A stretch of 64,000 nucleotides of DNA from Actinoplanes sp. L3-i22 (lineage in GTDB: Bacteria; Actinomycetota; Actinomycetes; Mycobacteriales; Micromonosporaceae). Location: assembly GCF_019704555.1 (NCBI RefSeq), contig NZ_AP024745.1, positions 5,774,501-5,838,500 of the forward strand, given 5' to 3'. How positions within the stretch are numbered: position 1 is the first letter of the stretch; the number at the start of each line of letters is the position of its first letter. Of the stretch, positions 28,956-38,041 are shown one piece after another. The position numbers and the translations under genes are program-made. Under the pieces are notes generated by a model. It ran no database searches and was not told the origin of the DNA. It saw only the letters and a program-made list of their open reading frames with translations.

Positions 28956-29888
28956 GTGATCGACGAGGAACTGATCAGCCGGGCCATCGCGGACGACGAC
29001 GACGCGATGGAGGAGTTGACCGAGATCGCCGACTCCGAGCCGGAGCGGCTCGTGCCGTACCTCGGACGGCTGCTCGACGCGGACGTGCTGTGGCCGGCGA
29101 CGATGTACCGCTACGCGCCCGCGGACGTGGTCGAGCGGATCATCGCGCTGGTCGACGGCGACGGGGTGACCGGCGCGCGGCTCCTCGCCCTGGCCAACAG
29201 CCGGCATCAGCTCGCGTTCGAGGCGATGCGCCGGTGGATCGACCAGCCGCCGGCCGGGATGGACACGCTGCACGTCGGCATGCGGGAGTACGCCGAGGAG
29301 GGCGGCTGGACGATCGACCCGGACGGCAGCCGGCGTGACCTGTGCGGGGACGCCGCCTTCGAATGGCATCTCCGGGAGGCGCCGGAGCCGCTGTTCAACC
29401 CGGCGTGCCCGTGGTGCGCCTCACCGCTGTGGACCGCGGCCGACCTCGACGGCGCCGAGCCGGGCCTGGCGCACGTCGGCTGGACCGGCCGTCTGCGGTT
29501 CCGGACCTGCCACTTCTGCTCCTGCTACACGACGCTGTTCAGCGAGGTCACGCCGGACGGCGGCAGCACGTGGTGGGCCGGGAACGTGCGCCCGGACTAC
29601 CTCGGCGCGGCCCAGCCGGAGGAACCGCCGACCAAGCTGCCCTCGCCCGGGCCGGCCCGGGGGAACCCGTTCCAGGCGAGCGCCTGGAGCGCGGGCGGGT
29701 CGACGCTGGGCGGCCATCCGCAGTGGATCCAGGACGCCGAGCACCCGGGCTGCCCCGGCTGCGGCCGGACCATGGACTACGTGGGCCTGCTCGGCGGCGC
29801 GGACTTCGACGAGTATGGCGAGGGCGCCTACTACCTGCACGTCCACTCGGCGTGCGGCTTCGCCGCGGTCACCTACCAGCAGTCCTGA
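28956..29888 (+). CDS. Hypothetical protein with several CxxC motifs
   Basis: A 310-residue protein starting at GTG 28956. The N-terminal half is acidic and helical, like HEAT-type immunity proteins. The C-terminal half has Cys pairs ('PACPWCASPL', 'CHFCSC', 'HPGCPGCGRTM'), suggesting zinc-ribbon structure, with 'GGHPQWIQDAEHPGCPGCG' resembling DUF1963/YwqG-type proteins. No enzyme motif is seen. It follows the acyl-CoA dehydrogenase by 12 bp and could be co-transcribed. Confidence 0.75.
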   Translation: MIDEELISRAIADDDDAMEELTEIADSEPERLVPYLGRLLDADVLWPATMYRYAPADVVERIIALVDGDGVTGARLLALANSRHQLAFEAMRRWIDQPPAGMDTLHVGMREYAEEGGWTIDPDGSRRDLCGDAAFEWHLREAPEPLFNPACPWCASPLWTAADLDGAEPGLAHVGWTGRLRFRTCHFCSCYTTLFSEVTPDGGSTWWAGNVRPDYLGAAQPEEPPTKLPSPGPARGNPFQASAWSAGGSTLGGHPQWIQDAEHPGCPGCGRTMDYVGLLGGADFDEYGEGAYYLHVHSACGFAAVTYQQS

Positions 29889-29910
29889 GACGCCATCGCG
29901 CTCGGCACGA

Positions 29911-31101
29911 TCATCCGGCGGCGGGGCCGTGGTTGGCGTACTCCCAGAGGCGGTTGTAGTTGACGTCGTTCAGGTCGCGGTTGTCGTCGACGCGGGCCTG
30001 GAACGGGCGGGCCGTCGTCGCGGCCGGGGACCACGGGTTGATCGTGTCGAAGCCGGCGCCCAGGTAGCTGTCGCGGATCACCAGCTGACCGTTCGGGGTG
30101 ATGCCGGGTAGGTAGCCGGTGGCGCTCGCGCCCTGATCCCAGGCCCGGCCGAGATGGCCGGTCGGCGCCGCCTGATAACCGGCGTCGGCGACGATTCGGG
30201 AATGGGTGACCAGGAAGCCGTACGGGAAAATGGGGTTGGTGTTGGGGGCGAAGATGACGCCGCCGGAATTCTTGCGGGAGGAGACCAGGCGGAATTCGCA
30301 ATGGTCGAAGACCGCGGCGGCGCGGCCGAAGACGAAATCCGTGTCGCCCTCGATGTAGGAATGCTGGACGGCGACCCGCGCGATGCTGTTCACGTCGTCG
30401 GCATTCGCCAGGAACGTGTCCTGCCGGCCGATCAGGCGCATGTCCGCCAGCTGGGTGCGGTCGGCGTCGGTGCGCAGCGCCAGCGCCTGGTGCGTGCCGC
30501 GGTCCACCGTGTCCAGCAGGGTGTTCGTGATCGTCAGGCCCTTGAGCTGCAGGTCCGTGCTCTGCGCCCAGACCACTGTCGCGCACAGCGCGGCGGTCGC
30601 GGTGGTCTTCGTGGCGCAGGACTGGAACATCGGCCAGGCCGGATCGCCCTCGGCGTAGCGGTTGCCGGCGTTCACCTGAGCCGCCCATTGGGCCGGGGTG
30701 ATCGTCGCGTCCAGGGTGAACTCGATATTCACGGTGTTCGCCGGGCCGTCGCCGTAAATGGTCAGCGGCGGCGTTCCGGACGGGATGAAAACCGTTCCGG
30801 TGTACGTGCCGGGCCGCACCGCGATCGAGAGGCGACGGGTGCCGCCGGAACGGTAGGCGGCATTGACCGCCTCCTGGACGGAAGTGAATCCGTGGGCGCC
30901 GCCGACGACGAGATCCGCGCGGCGCGGCGTGCGGATCGGCCCCGGTCGCCAGGGGTCGGCGATCGGGCTGGCGTACGGGCCGGACGATCCGAGATAGTGC
31001 GCGGCGGTGAACGGCGCGGCCTCGGCCGGGGACAGGATCGGCCGGGCCGGCGTGCCCGGCGCGGTGAGCAGGGCGGACAGCAGCAACAGAACCGTCTTCA
31101 T
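29911..31101 (-). CDS. Secreted pectinesterase
   Basis: A 396-residue exoenzyme with a Sec signal peptide (first about 19 residues). The right-handed beta-helix carries family-CE8 signatures: 'AVNAAYRSGGTRRLSIAVRPGTY', 'LIGRQDTFLA' (catalytic Asp), 'YIEGDTDFVFGRAAAVFDHC' (second Asp) and 'GHLGRAWDQG' (Arg). It demethylates pectin, consistent with a soil saprophyte. The gene faces the two-component system at 31.3 kb across a divergent promoter region of about 190 bp. Confidence 0.93.
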   Translation of the reverse strand: MKTVLLLLSALLTAPGTPARPILSPAEAAPFTAAHYLGSSGPYASPIADPWRPGPIRTPRRADLVVGGAHGFTSVQEAVNAAYRSGGTRRLSIAVRPGTYTGTVFIPSGTPPLTIYGDGPANTVNIEFTLDATITPAQWAAQVNAGNRYAEGDPAWPMFQSCATKTTATAALCATVVWAQSTDLQLKGLTITNTLLDTVDRGTHQALALRTDADRTQLADMRLIGRQDTFLANADDVNSIARVAVQHSYIEGDTDFVFGRAAAVFDHCEFRLVSSRKNSGGVIFAPNTNPIFPYGFLVTHSRIVADAGYQAAPTGHLGRAWDQGASATGYLPGITPNGQLVIRDSYLGAGFDTINPWSPAATTARPFQARVDDNRDLNDVNYNRLWEYANHGPAAG

Positions 31102-31295
31102 CGCTTCTCCTCAGCGGGAATGCGCTTTCCTGCAGCACCCTATCGTCGAAGTGCGTCGATGTCTGCAGTGAGCCGGCGATGACCGGGACGGAGCTGATCC
31201 GCGCGCCGTGGTGCCGGCCTTACTGCTCCAGTCGTAGGAGCGGTTACCACCGCAGCCGGACGCCGCGCCGTCGTCCCGCCCGTACCGTGGAGATC

Positions 31296-32429
31296 ATGCG
31301 GGCGTGGCGGGCGAACTGGGTGGTGGCGGTCGTTGCCGGGCTGCTGTCCGCCGGCGGCGCGGTGAGCGGCCTGGGCCGGCACCGGATCCCGCTCGAGATC
31401 GATCTGCTCTCCGCGGCCGGGATGACGCTCGCGATCGGGCTCAGCCCGCTCGCGCCGCTGGCCGTCCTGCTGGTCGTGACCGGCGCCGCCGTCGCCTACC
31501 AGGCGGCCGGCTGGGACACCCCGTTGCTGATCCTCGCGATGGTGGCGGCGCTGTACCACCTGACGCTGCGCTACAGCCGCCGCGTCTCCTGGACCGCGGC
31601 GCTGCTCTGCGGAACGTTCTGGTGGGCGACCTCGGCATTCCGGGCGCCGGAGCAGCTGTGGACGCTGCCCGCGCTGAGCTCGTTCGCGTGGGCCGGGCTC
31701 GCCGTGGCCTACGCGGAATCGGTCCGCAACCGGCGCGCCTACGTCGCCGAGGTCGAGGACCGCGCGCGGCGGGCCGAGCAGAGCCGGGAGGACGAGGTGC
31801 GCCGGCGGGTCGCCGAGGAGCGGCTGCGGATCGCCCGGGAACTGCACGACGTCGTGGCACACCACATGGCGGTGATCAACGTGCAGGCCGGCGCGGCCGT
31901 TTTTGCCCTCTCCCGGCAGCCGGCCGCAGCCGAGCCGCCGCTCAACCACATCCGGCGCGCGTCCGGGATCGTGCTCAAGGAGCTGGCGGCGATCGTCGGC
32001 CTGCTGCGGCAGCCCGGCGACAACGAGCCGCATCAGCCGCAGCCCGGGCTCGACCGGCTGCCGGAGCTGCTCGAGTCGTTCACCGCGGCCGGGGCGACGA
32101 TCGAGTTCGCGCAGGTGGGGGACGTGCGGCCGCTGCCGGCGGCGGGGAATCTGGCCGCCTACCGGATCACCCAGGAGGCGTTGACGAACGCCCGCAAGCA
32201 CGGCGACGGCGGGCCGATCCGGGTGCGTTTCAGCTATCAGCGGGACCGGCTCCAGCTGGAGATCAGCAACGGAGCCGGGCCGTCCCGTACCCAGGAATCG
32301 GGTTACGGGTTGATCGGCATGCGGGAGCGCGCGGCCGCTGCCGGGGGCGCCGTGGATGCTGCCAAGACCGAAAAAGACCAGTTTTGCGTACGGGTGAGCC
32401 TGCCGGCCCCCTGGCAACCCGAGGAGTGA
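31296..32429 (+). CDS. NarL-type sensor histidine kinase
   Basis: A 377-residue kinase. Four or five N-terminal transmembrane segments (residues 8-140) are followed by a HisKA_3 domain with phospho-acceptor His184 ('RIARELHDVVAHHMAVI') and an HATPase domain ('AAYRITQEALTNARKHG', 'GYGLIGMRER'). ATG 31296 is preferred over an upstream in-frame start, which would add 39 Arg-rich residues. It lies three bases upstream of its response regulator gene. Confidence 0.93.
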   Translation: MRAWRANWVVAVVAGLLSAGGAVSGLGRHRIPLEIDLLSAAGMTLAIGLSPLAPLAVLLVVTGAAVAYQAAGWDTPLLILAMVAALYHLTLRYSRRVSWTAALLCGTFWWATSAFRAPEQLWTLPALSSFAWAGLAVAYAESVRNRRAYVAEVEDRARRAEQSREDEVRRRVAEERLRIARELHDVVAHHMAVINVQAGAAVFALSRQPAAAEPPLNHIRRASGIVLKELAAIVGLLRQPGDNEPHQPQPGLDRLPELLESFTAAGATIEFAQVGDVRPLPAAGNLAAYRITQEALTNARKHGDGGPIRVRFSYQRDRLQLEISNGAGPSRTQESGYGLIGMRERAAAAGGAVDAAKTEKDQFCVRVSLPAPWQPEE

Positions 32430-32432
32430 GCG

Positions 32433-33104
32433 TTGAGCATCCGCGTCCTGCTGGCCGACGATCAGAAACTGATCCGCGCCGGCTTTCGGCTGATCATCGA
32501 CCTGGCCGACGGCATGGAGGTGATCGGCGAGGCATCCGACGGCGGCGAGGCGGTCGAGCTGGCGCGCGCCGAGCGCGCCGACGTGGTGCTGATGGACATC
32601 CGGATGCCGGGCGTCGACGGGGTCGAGGCGACCCGCCGGATCACCGCGGATCCGCAGCTCACCGGCGTTCGGGTGGTGGTGCTGACCACCTTCGACGCGG
32701 ACCAGAACGTGCTTGCCGCGCTGCGGGCCGGCGCCTCCGGTTTCCTCAGCAAGGACGTCGAGCCGGAGGAGCTGCTGCGCGCGATCCGGGTGGTCACCGC
32801 CGGCGAGGCGCTGCTGACTCCGCGCGCGACCAAGGGGCTGATCGACCGCTTCCTGTCGCCCGATGATCAGCCGCTGGTGGCTCCGCCCGAGCTGTCCTTG
32901 CTCACCGAGCGTGAGCTCGAAGTGGTGCGGCTGGTGACGCTCGGGCGGTCGAACGAGGAGATCGCCGCGCAGCTGACGTTGTCACCGCTGACCGCGAAGA
33001 CGCACGTGCACCGGGCGATGACCAAGCTCGGCGTCCGGGAGCGGGCGCAACTCGTGGTGATCGGCTACCAGAGCGGCCTGGTCCGCCCGGGGGAGCGGGC
33101 GTAG
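32433..33104 (+). CDS. NarL/FixJ-family response regulator
   Basis: A 223-residue regulator with receiver Asp55 ('ADVVLMDIRMPGVDG') and a C-terminal LuxR helix-turn-helix ('LTEREVEVVRLVTLGRSNEE'-like segment, 'TAKTHVHRAMTKLGV'). It starts at TTG 32433 after GAGGAG at the end of the kinase gene. Partner of the kinase immediately upstream; the target genes are not evident. Confidence 0.93.
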   Translation: MSIRVLLADDQKLIRAGFRLIIDLADGMEVIGEASDGGEAVELARAERADVVLMDIRMPGVDGVEATRRITADPQLTGVRVVVLTTFDADQNVLAALRAGASGFLSKDVEPEELLRAIRVVTAGEALLTPRATKGLIDRFLSPDDQPLVAPPELSLLTERELEVVRLVTLGRSNEEIAAQLTLSPLTAKTHVHRAMTKLGVRERAQLVVIGYQSGLVRPGERA

Positions 33105-33351
33105 CCGGGGGAGTCGTGGCTCGCGCTCAGTTGCTTTTGTCCACCTCGGGGCGGTCGTAACCGCGGAGCACCACCGTGAAGTCATGAGCCTTGACCAAGA
33201 ACGTAATCCCGGCCGGCAAACCTGGGAAGTGCCGACCTGATCGAAATAAAAATGCATTGCTCCTGGTCAATTCCTTGATCGTCGTTTCCGGCCTTGTCCA
33301 CATCGTCCGTTTGTCCTACGGTCGGCCGTGGCTGAACTAACTGGAGGAACG

Positions 33352-34557
33352 ATGACCGAAACGGTTCCCGCCTACCCGTTCGCTCACCCCGCGGCTCTCG
33401 AACCGTCCCCGGAATGGGAGCAATTACGCAGCGAGTGCCCGGTTTCCCGGATTCGGATGGTCAGCGGCGACGAGGCCCTGCTGCTCACCCGATACAACGA
33501 CGTCCGCGAGCTGCTCGCCGACCCCCGCTTCACGCACAGCCTGGTCGAGGCGGACGCGGCGAAGATCTCCGCCGCCGACGACGGCGGCGTCTTCAACCGC
33601 GAAGAGTCCACGATCACCGCCAGCCCGAATCACATGCGCTGGCGCCGGATGATGAACAAATCCTTCACCGTGAAACGCGTCAACGCGATGCGGCCACGGA
33701 TCGAGGAGATCGCGCACCAGCTGATCGACGATCTGATCGACGGCGGGCAGCCCGGCGATCTGCAGTCGACGCTCGGCTTTCCGCTGCCGGTCTTCGTGAT
33801 CTGTGAACTGCTCGGCGTCGACCCCGGATATCGCGACAAGTTCTCGTTCTGGTCCGACGCGCTGCTCAATCTGACCAAATACGATCAGGCCGAGGTGACC
33901 CGGGCGGCGGCCGAGTTCGAGGAGTTCATGGTCCAGCACGTGGCGGACAAGCGGGCCAAGCCCGGCGACGACCTGCTCAGCGAACTGGCCGCGGTGGTCG
34001 ACAGCCAGGACGGCCGGATGTCCGAGACCGAGCTGGTGATCACGGCGCAGGGGCTGCTGGTCGCCGGGCACGAGACGACCGCGAACATGATCGGCAAGAT
34101 GGTCGCGATGCTGCTCGCCGACCGGTCCGGGCGCTGGGAGCGGATCGTCGCCGATCGCGGGCTGATCAACTCGACGGTCGAGGAGGTGCTGCGGTTCGAC
34201 GCCAACCCCGGGTTCGGGCTGCCGCGCTACATCTCCGAGGACATCGAGGTGGCCGGGTGCCCGATCAAGGCCGGCACCACGGTGATCGTCAACATGGCGT
34301 CCGCGAACCGGGACGAGAACGCCTACGAGGACGCCGGGGAGATGCGGCTCGATCGGGCGCCGAACCCGCACCTGACCTTCGGGGCCGGGCCGCACTCGTG
34401 CCTCGGGCAGGCGCTCGCCCGTACCGAATTGCAGGTCGCTCTGTCGGTTTTGCTCGATCGCCTGCCCACGCTGGAGCTCGCGGTGCCCGCGGCGGAGTTG
34501 CATCGGCGCACCGGGCTGATCGTCGGTGGGCTCGAGGAGGTTCCGGTCCGGTGGTAG
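33352..34557 (+). CDS. Cytochrome P450
   Basis: A 401-residue bacterial class I P450. The I-helix motif A-G-H-E-T-T is at 238-243, the E-x-x-R pair is Glu278/Arg281, and the haem-ligand loop 'FGAGPHSCLGQALA' has Cys350. GGAGGA precedes ATG 33352; an in-frame GTG at 33328 is less likely. It overlaps the following ferredoxin gene by seven bases, so the redox partner is co-translated. The substrate is unknown. Confidence 0.95.
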   Translation: MTETVPAYPFAHPAALEPSPEWEQLRSECPVSRIRMVSGDEALLLTRYNDVRELLADPRFTHSLVEADAAKISAADDGGVFNREESTITASPNHMRWRRMMNKSFTVKRVNAMRPRIEEIAHQLIDDLIDGGQPGDLQSTLGFPLPVFVICELLGVDPGYRDKFSFWSDALLNLTKYDQAEVTRAAAEFEEFMVQHVADKRAKPGDDLLSELAAVVDSQDGRMSETELVITAQGLLVAGHETTANMIGKMVAMLLADRSGRWERIVADRGLINSTVEEVLRFDANPGFGLPRYISEDIEVAGCPIKAGTTVIVNMASANRDENAYEDAGEMRLDRAPNPHLTFGAGPHSCLGQALARTELQVALSVLLDRLPTLELAVPAAELHRRTGLIVGGLEEVPVRW

Positions 34558-34754
34558 CGCGGATCGAATTCGACGAGCCCAAGTGCATCGCGGCTGGTCA
34601 GTGCGTGATGACCGCGCCGGAGGTGTTCGATCAGCGCGATGAGGACGGGGTTGCGATCGTCCTGGAGCCGGAGCCGTCGGCCGAGCATCTGGACGCGGTC
34701 CGGGATGCGGTGGCGATCTGTCCGGCCGCGGCGCTGCTGCTGGTCGAGAGGTGA
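34551..34754 (+). CDS. 3Fe-4S ferredoxin, P450 redox partner
   Basis: A 67-residue ferredoxin. Cysteines are spaced 'KCIAAGQC' (C-x5-C) and 'AICPAAA' (C-P), leaving only three cluster ligands, as in the 3Fe-4S ferredoxins paired with actinomycete P450s. It starts at GTG 34551, seven bases inside the P450 gene. It should deliver electrons to the P450; no ferredoxin reductase gene is adjacent. Confidence 0.92.
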   Translation: MVARIEFDEPKCIAAGQCVMTAPEVFDQRDEDGVAIVLEPEPSAEHLDAVRDAVAICPAAALLLVER

Positions 34755-34764
34755 CGTGGTAGCC

Positions 34765-34797
34765 GGACGTTCCTGGCGGCGGTCGCCGGGAACGTCC
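34765..34797 (+). terminator. Hairpin after P450-ferredoxin operon
   Basis: Inverted repeat GGACGTTCC ... GGAACGTCC with an inner GGCG/CGCC pair, 11 bases after the ferredoxin stop. It is a probable terminator. The rest of the 367-bp gap to 35121 has no convincing gene; it becomes AT-richer from about 34980 and presumably holds the promoter of the next gene. Confidence 0.75.
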
Positions 34798-35121
34798 GTC
34801 CACCTTGTTCGAACGTGCGCGGTGGGGCTATGGTTGCGCGTCTGGGCACCGTTTTCCCGGGCTGATTGTGCATTCTGGCCGACCGTCCTTTGTCGGTCCG
34901 ATTTGTATTCCACAACGGTCTGGGTGGTGGCGGGTTGATGCCATTTCGGGCGGGGCGTGTCGTGGCGTTCTGGGTGACCATTTATGTGACGCTAACTGCT
35001 TTTCTGGGATCGGTGCCCGGATAGAGGTTCGTTAACGTTTCATTTCGATAACATGAATTACATCTATCGCCTTCGTCTACTTAAGGTTTCGTCCAACGCT
35101 CCGTCAGGTTGCGAAACATCA

Positions 35122-35739
35122 ATGGCGAAGGGAATCTCCGTGGGGAAGAAGCAGTCCGCCGCCCCGGTCGACGAGGTCGTAGCAGTCGAGGAAGCCGTCG
35201 TGGTGGTGGAGGAGGCCGTCGAGGTTGCTCCGCCTGAGAAGGTGAAGAAGGACAAGAAGGCCAAGAAGGCCGCTGCGGCCGAGGAGGCCGCGGTGGTTGA
35301 GGCCGCCGAGGAAGCGCCGGCCGAGGAGGATGTGGCTGAGGAGCCGGTCGCCGAAGAGGCTCCGGCCGAGGAGCCCGCCGCCGAGGAGCCCGCGGCTGAG
35401 GAGCCCGCTGCCGAGGAGGCTGCGGCTGAAGAGGCTCCGGCTGAGGAGGCTGTCGAGGCTCCGGCAAAGGTGAAGAAGTCCAAGAAGGCCAAGAAGGCGG
35501 CCAAGGCGGAGAAGGCCGCGGCAGCGGAGGAAGCGCCGGCGGAAGAAGCCCCTGCGGAAACTGCCGTCGCCGAGGAAGAGGCTCCGGCCGAGGAGGCTGC
35601 TGAGGAGCCGGCTGCTGAGGAGCCGGCTGCTGAGGAGCCGGCCGCCGAGGAGCCGGCCGCCGAGGAAGCGCCGGCCGAAGAGGCGGAAGCTCCGGTCGAG
35701 GAAGCTCCGAAGAAGGCCAAGAAGAGCAAGAAGAAGTGA
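35122..35739 (+). CDS. Lys/Glu/Ala/Pro repeat protein, low complexity
   Basis: A 205-residue protein of alternating blocks: basic 'KVKKDKKAKKAAAA' and 'KVKKSKKAKKAAKAEKAAAA' between long acidic runs of degenerate A-E-E-P-A/A-P-A-E-E pentads, ending in a basic 'KKAKKSKKK'. It has no signal peptide or fold and is probably intrinsically disordered or single-helical. The lysine blocks resemble histone-H1-like tails, so a nucleoid or ribosome-associated role is possible but unproven. Start choices are ATG 35122 or GTG 35143; the frame is open back to 35053. An 11-bp terminator stem follows. Confidence 0.7.
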   Translation: MAKGISVGKKQSAAPVDEVVAVEEAVVVVEEAVEVAPPEKVKKDKKAKKAAAAEEAAVVEAAEEAPAEEDVAEEPVAEEAPAEEPAAEEPAAEEPAAEEAAAEEAPAEEAVEAPAKVKKSKKAKKAAKAEKAAAAEEAPAEEAPAETAVAEEEAPAEEAAEEPAAEEPAAEEPAAEEPAAEEAPAEEAEAPVEEAPKKAKKSKKK

Positions 35740-35745
35740 TCCCCC

Positions 35746-35775
35746 CGGTCGCCGCGCCACCCCGCGCGGCGACCG
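35746..35775 (+). terminator. Hairpin terminator after Lys/Glu-repeat gene
   Basis: A perfect 11-bp inverted repeat (CGGTCGCCGCG / CGCGGCGACCG) with an 8-base loop, followed by AATTT, seven bases after the stop codon. Confidence 0.85.
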
Positions 35776-35837
35776 AATTTCCGTGATGGCACTAACCCGT
35801 GAGGTGTGAAGATCCTCCGACCGGCTACCAAGTACCT

Positions 35838-36470
35838 ATGAAGCGCACGACGATTCTCCTGATGATGGCCACGCCGCTCCTGTTCGCCGCCGGATGCAGT
35901 GCGAACTCCCCGACCGCGGCATCCCCGACCTCGTCGGCGCCCGCAAAGACGCAGAGCCCCACGACCTCACCCGCCGAGCCCACCACCGGCGAGACGACGA
36001 CCTCCCCGGCGACCGGCTCGGGCGGCGGCAAGCCGGCGTCGACGCGCTGCCACACCACCGACCTGAAGCTCACGGTCGGCGAGGGCGACGGCGCGGCGGG
36101 CACCGCCTACCAGCCACTGATCTTCACCAACACCTCGGATCACACCTGCACGATGTACGGCTACCCCGGCGTCTCCTGGGTGACCGGCGAGAACGGATCC
36201 CAGGTCAACGACCCGTTCGCCCGCAGCGACCAGCGCAAGAAGGAAACCGTCACGCTGAAGCCGGGCGCCACCGCGAACGCCGTCCTGCAGTCCACCAACC
36301 CGGGCTTCTTCGACAAGGACAAGTGCAAGCCGGTGTCCGTCCGCGGCCTGCGCGTCTACCCGCCGGACGAGACCGCGTCGATCTTCCTGAGCCTGCCCGG
36401 CGAGGCCTGCTCGATCAAGGGCGTCGGCGTCGGCAAGATCTGGGCGATCGCCGCCGGCACCAAGATCTGA
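35838..36470 (+). CDS. DUF4232 lipoprotein
   Basis: A 210-residue exported lipoprotein with lipobox ending at Cys20 ('LLFAAGC'). A Thr/Ser/Pro linker (about 25-68) leads to a DUF4232 beta-sandwich domain with 'GTAYQPLIFTNTSDHTCTMY', 'GYPGVSWV' and two disulphide-forming Cys pairs. The family is common on actinomycete cell surfaces and has no known function. Confidence 0.9.
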   Translation: MKRTTILLMMATPLLFAAGCSANSPTAASPTSSAPAKTQSPTTSPAEPTTGETTTSPATGSGGGKPASTRCHTTDLKLTVGEGDGAAGTAYQPLIFTNTSDHTCTMYGYPGVSWVTGENGSQVNDPFARSDQRKKETVTLKPGATANAVLQSTNPGFFDKDKCKPVSVRGLRVYPPDETASIFLSLPGEACSIKGVGVGKIWAIAAGTKI

Positions 36471-36492
36471 CCGAGGCGGCCCCGCCCGCCGC

Positions 36493-37296
36493 TCAGCGGA
36501 CGATTCGCGCGACCAGACCGTTCGCCGCCACGGACTCGATCGACGGGCGGGGCTGCGACGCCTCGTCCGCCCACCAGCGGGCCACCGACTGGACCCCCGG
36601 CTCGACCAGCTCCACATCGGGGCGATCGAACAGCGCGCGGAACTCCGCGCCGGTGCGGTCCCGCCACTGGCGTTCCATCACCTTGCGCAGCGCCGCGATC
36701 TGCTCGGCCGGCATGTGTTCCGGCGTGGCCTGCGAGGCCACCACGACACTCCCGGCCGGGATCGCGTCGAGCAGCGTGTTCAGGATCCGCGCCGGGTCGT
36801 CGTCGTCCCGGATGAAGTGCAGCACCGAGATCAGCAACAGGCCGACCGGCTCGTGCAGGTCGAGCGTGTTCTTCACTTCCTGGTCGGCGAGGATCTGCCG
36901 GGGATCACGCAGATCGGCCTCGATGTACGTGGTCCGCCCGGCCGGCGTGCCGGTCAGCAGCGCCCGGGCGTGCACGAGCACCAGCGGGTCGTTGTCCACA
37001 TAGACGACCCGCGCCGACGGATCTGCCCCTTGGGCGATCTCGTGCGTGTTCGGCGAGGTCGGGATGCCGGTGCCGATGTCCAGGAACTGCCGGATCCCCT
37101 GGCCGGCCATGTACCGCACCGCGCGATGCATGAAGGCCCGGTTCTCCATCGCGCTCAGCCGCGCCGTCGGGTGCCGCTTCTCGATCTCGTGCGCGGACTG
37201 CCGGTCGGCCTCGAAGTTGTCCTTGCCGCCGAGCAGGTAGTCGTAACGCCGGGCCGGGTGCGCGACCGAAGTGTCGATCCTGGACTGATCAGTCAC
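36493..37296 (-). CDS. S-adenosyl methyltransferase (DUF574 family)
   Basis: A 267-residue methyltransferase of the actinomycete-specific family formerly DUF574. Visible signatures are 'HPARRYDYLLGGKDNFEADR' at the N-terminus, the SAM-binding 'RQFLDIGTGIPTSPNTHEIA', and 'RVVYVDNDPLVLVHARALL'. GTG 37296, with GAAGGGAA upstream, is preferred since the conserved region begins there; a longer frame back to 37407 adds 37 unrelated residues. The substrate is unknown. Confidence 0.92.
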   Translation of the reverse strand: MTDQSRIDTSVAHPARRYDYLLGGKDNFEADRQSAHEIEKRHPTARLSAMENRAFMHRAVRYMAGQGIRQFLDIGTGIPTSPNTHEIAQGADPSARVVYVDNDPLVLVHARALLTGTPAGRTTYIEADLRDPRQILADQEVKNTLDLHEPVGLLLISVLHFIRDDDDPARILNTLLDAIPAGSVVVASQATPEHMPAEQIAALRKVMERQWRDRTGAEFRALFDRPDVELVEPGVQSVARWWADEASQPRPSIESVAANGLVARIVR

Positions 37297-37399
37297 GAAT
37301 AGTTCCCTTCCGCACCGGCCAAGCGATTCACGGAGATCGTAACGTTCACGTCCGGAAAATGTGGGGCACGGCCGGCGCCGGTGGGGGAGACTCGTCGGC

Positions 37400-37963
37400 A
37401 TGATCACTGAGGTGCGCAGCGTCGCCGACCTGGTTGCCCTGACCGCTTCTGGTCAGACGGTCAAATACCTCTTCTTCTGGGGACACACCCCGTCCCGGGA
37501 CGGCGAGGTGAGCGCCTCGTGCCTGAGCCAGTGGTCGCCCGAGGGCTTCACCGTCGACGGCGACCGGTTCGCGACGGCCGAGCACTACATGATGTGGCGC
37601 AAGGCCGTCCTGTTCGGCGACACGGCCTCCGCCGGGCGCATTCTCGCAGCCGGGCACCCGCGCGAGGCGAAGACGCTGGGCGGCCGGGTGACGCCGTTCG
37701 ACCAGCAGACCTGGAACGAGAACCGCTTCGCGATCGTCGCCGAGGGCAACTTCCAAAAATTCCAGCAAAACCCGGATTTGCGTACGTATTTGGCCGCCAC
37801 CCATGACCGCGTCCTCGTCGAAGCCAGCCCGATGGACCGCGTCTGGGGTATCGGCCTGACCCGTGAAGACCCCCGGGCGTCCGATCCGGATCAGTGGCGC
37901 GGCCTCAACCTGCTCGGCTTCGCGCTGATGGAAGCCCGGGCCCGCCTGGCGGCCGGTGCATAG
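37400..37963 (+). CDS. NADAR family protein (YbiA-like)
   Basis: A 187-residue protein with the NADAR fold: 'YLFFWGHTPSRDGEVSASCL', 'FATAEHYMMWRKAVLFGD' and 'PMDRVWGIGL'. Family members hydrolyse N-glycosidic bonds of riboflavin-pathway intermediates or remove ADP-ribose from guanine, and some are linked to NAD+/ADP-ribose phage defence. No ADP-ribosyltransferase toxin is adjacent, so metabolite clearance is the conservative reading. Confidence 0.9.
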   Translation: MITEVRSVADLVALTASGQTVKYLFFWGHTPSRDGEVSASCLSQWSPEGFTVDGDRFATAEHYMMWRKAVLFGDTASAGRILAAGHPREAKTLGGRVTPFDQQTWNENRFAIVAEGNFQKFQQNPDLRTYLAATHDRVLVEASPMDRVWGIGLTREDPRASDPDQWRGLNLLGFALMEARARLAAGA

Positions 37964-38041
37964 CCGGTTCTCGTCGGCGGGCTGCGGCGCGAGTGGAAAA
38001 CCGGTGGCGGGTGGCGTGGCGGGGGCTGAAGACTCCGGGCG

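Noticed and set aside
34755..35121. Riboswitch or structured leader before the Lys/Glu-repeat gene
   Set aside because: Apart from the terminator hairpin at its start I could not find a known aptamer core; only an AT-richer promoter-like stretch is visible.
35064..35831. Serine/alanine-rich minus-strand ORF opposite the Lys/Glu-repeat gene
   Set aside because: It is the reverse reading of the GCC/GAG repeats, and terminator orientation and start signals favour the plus strand.
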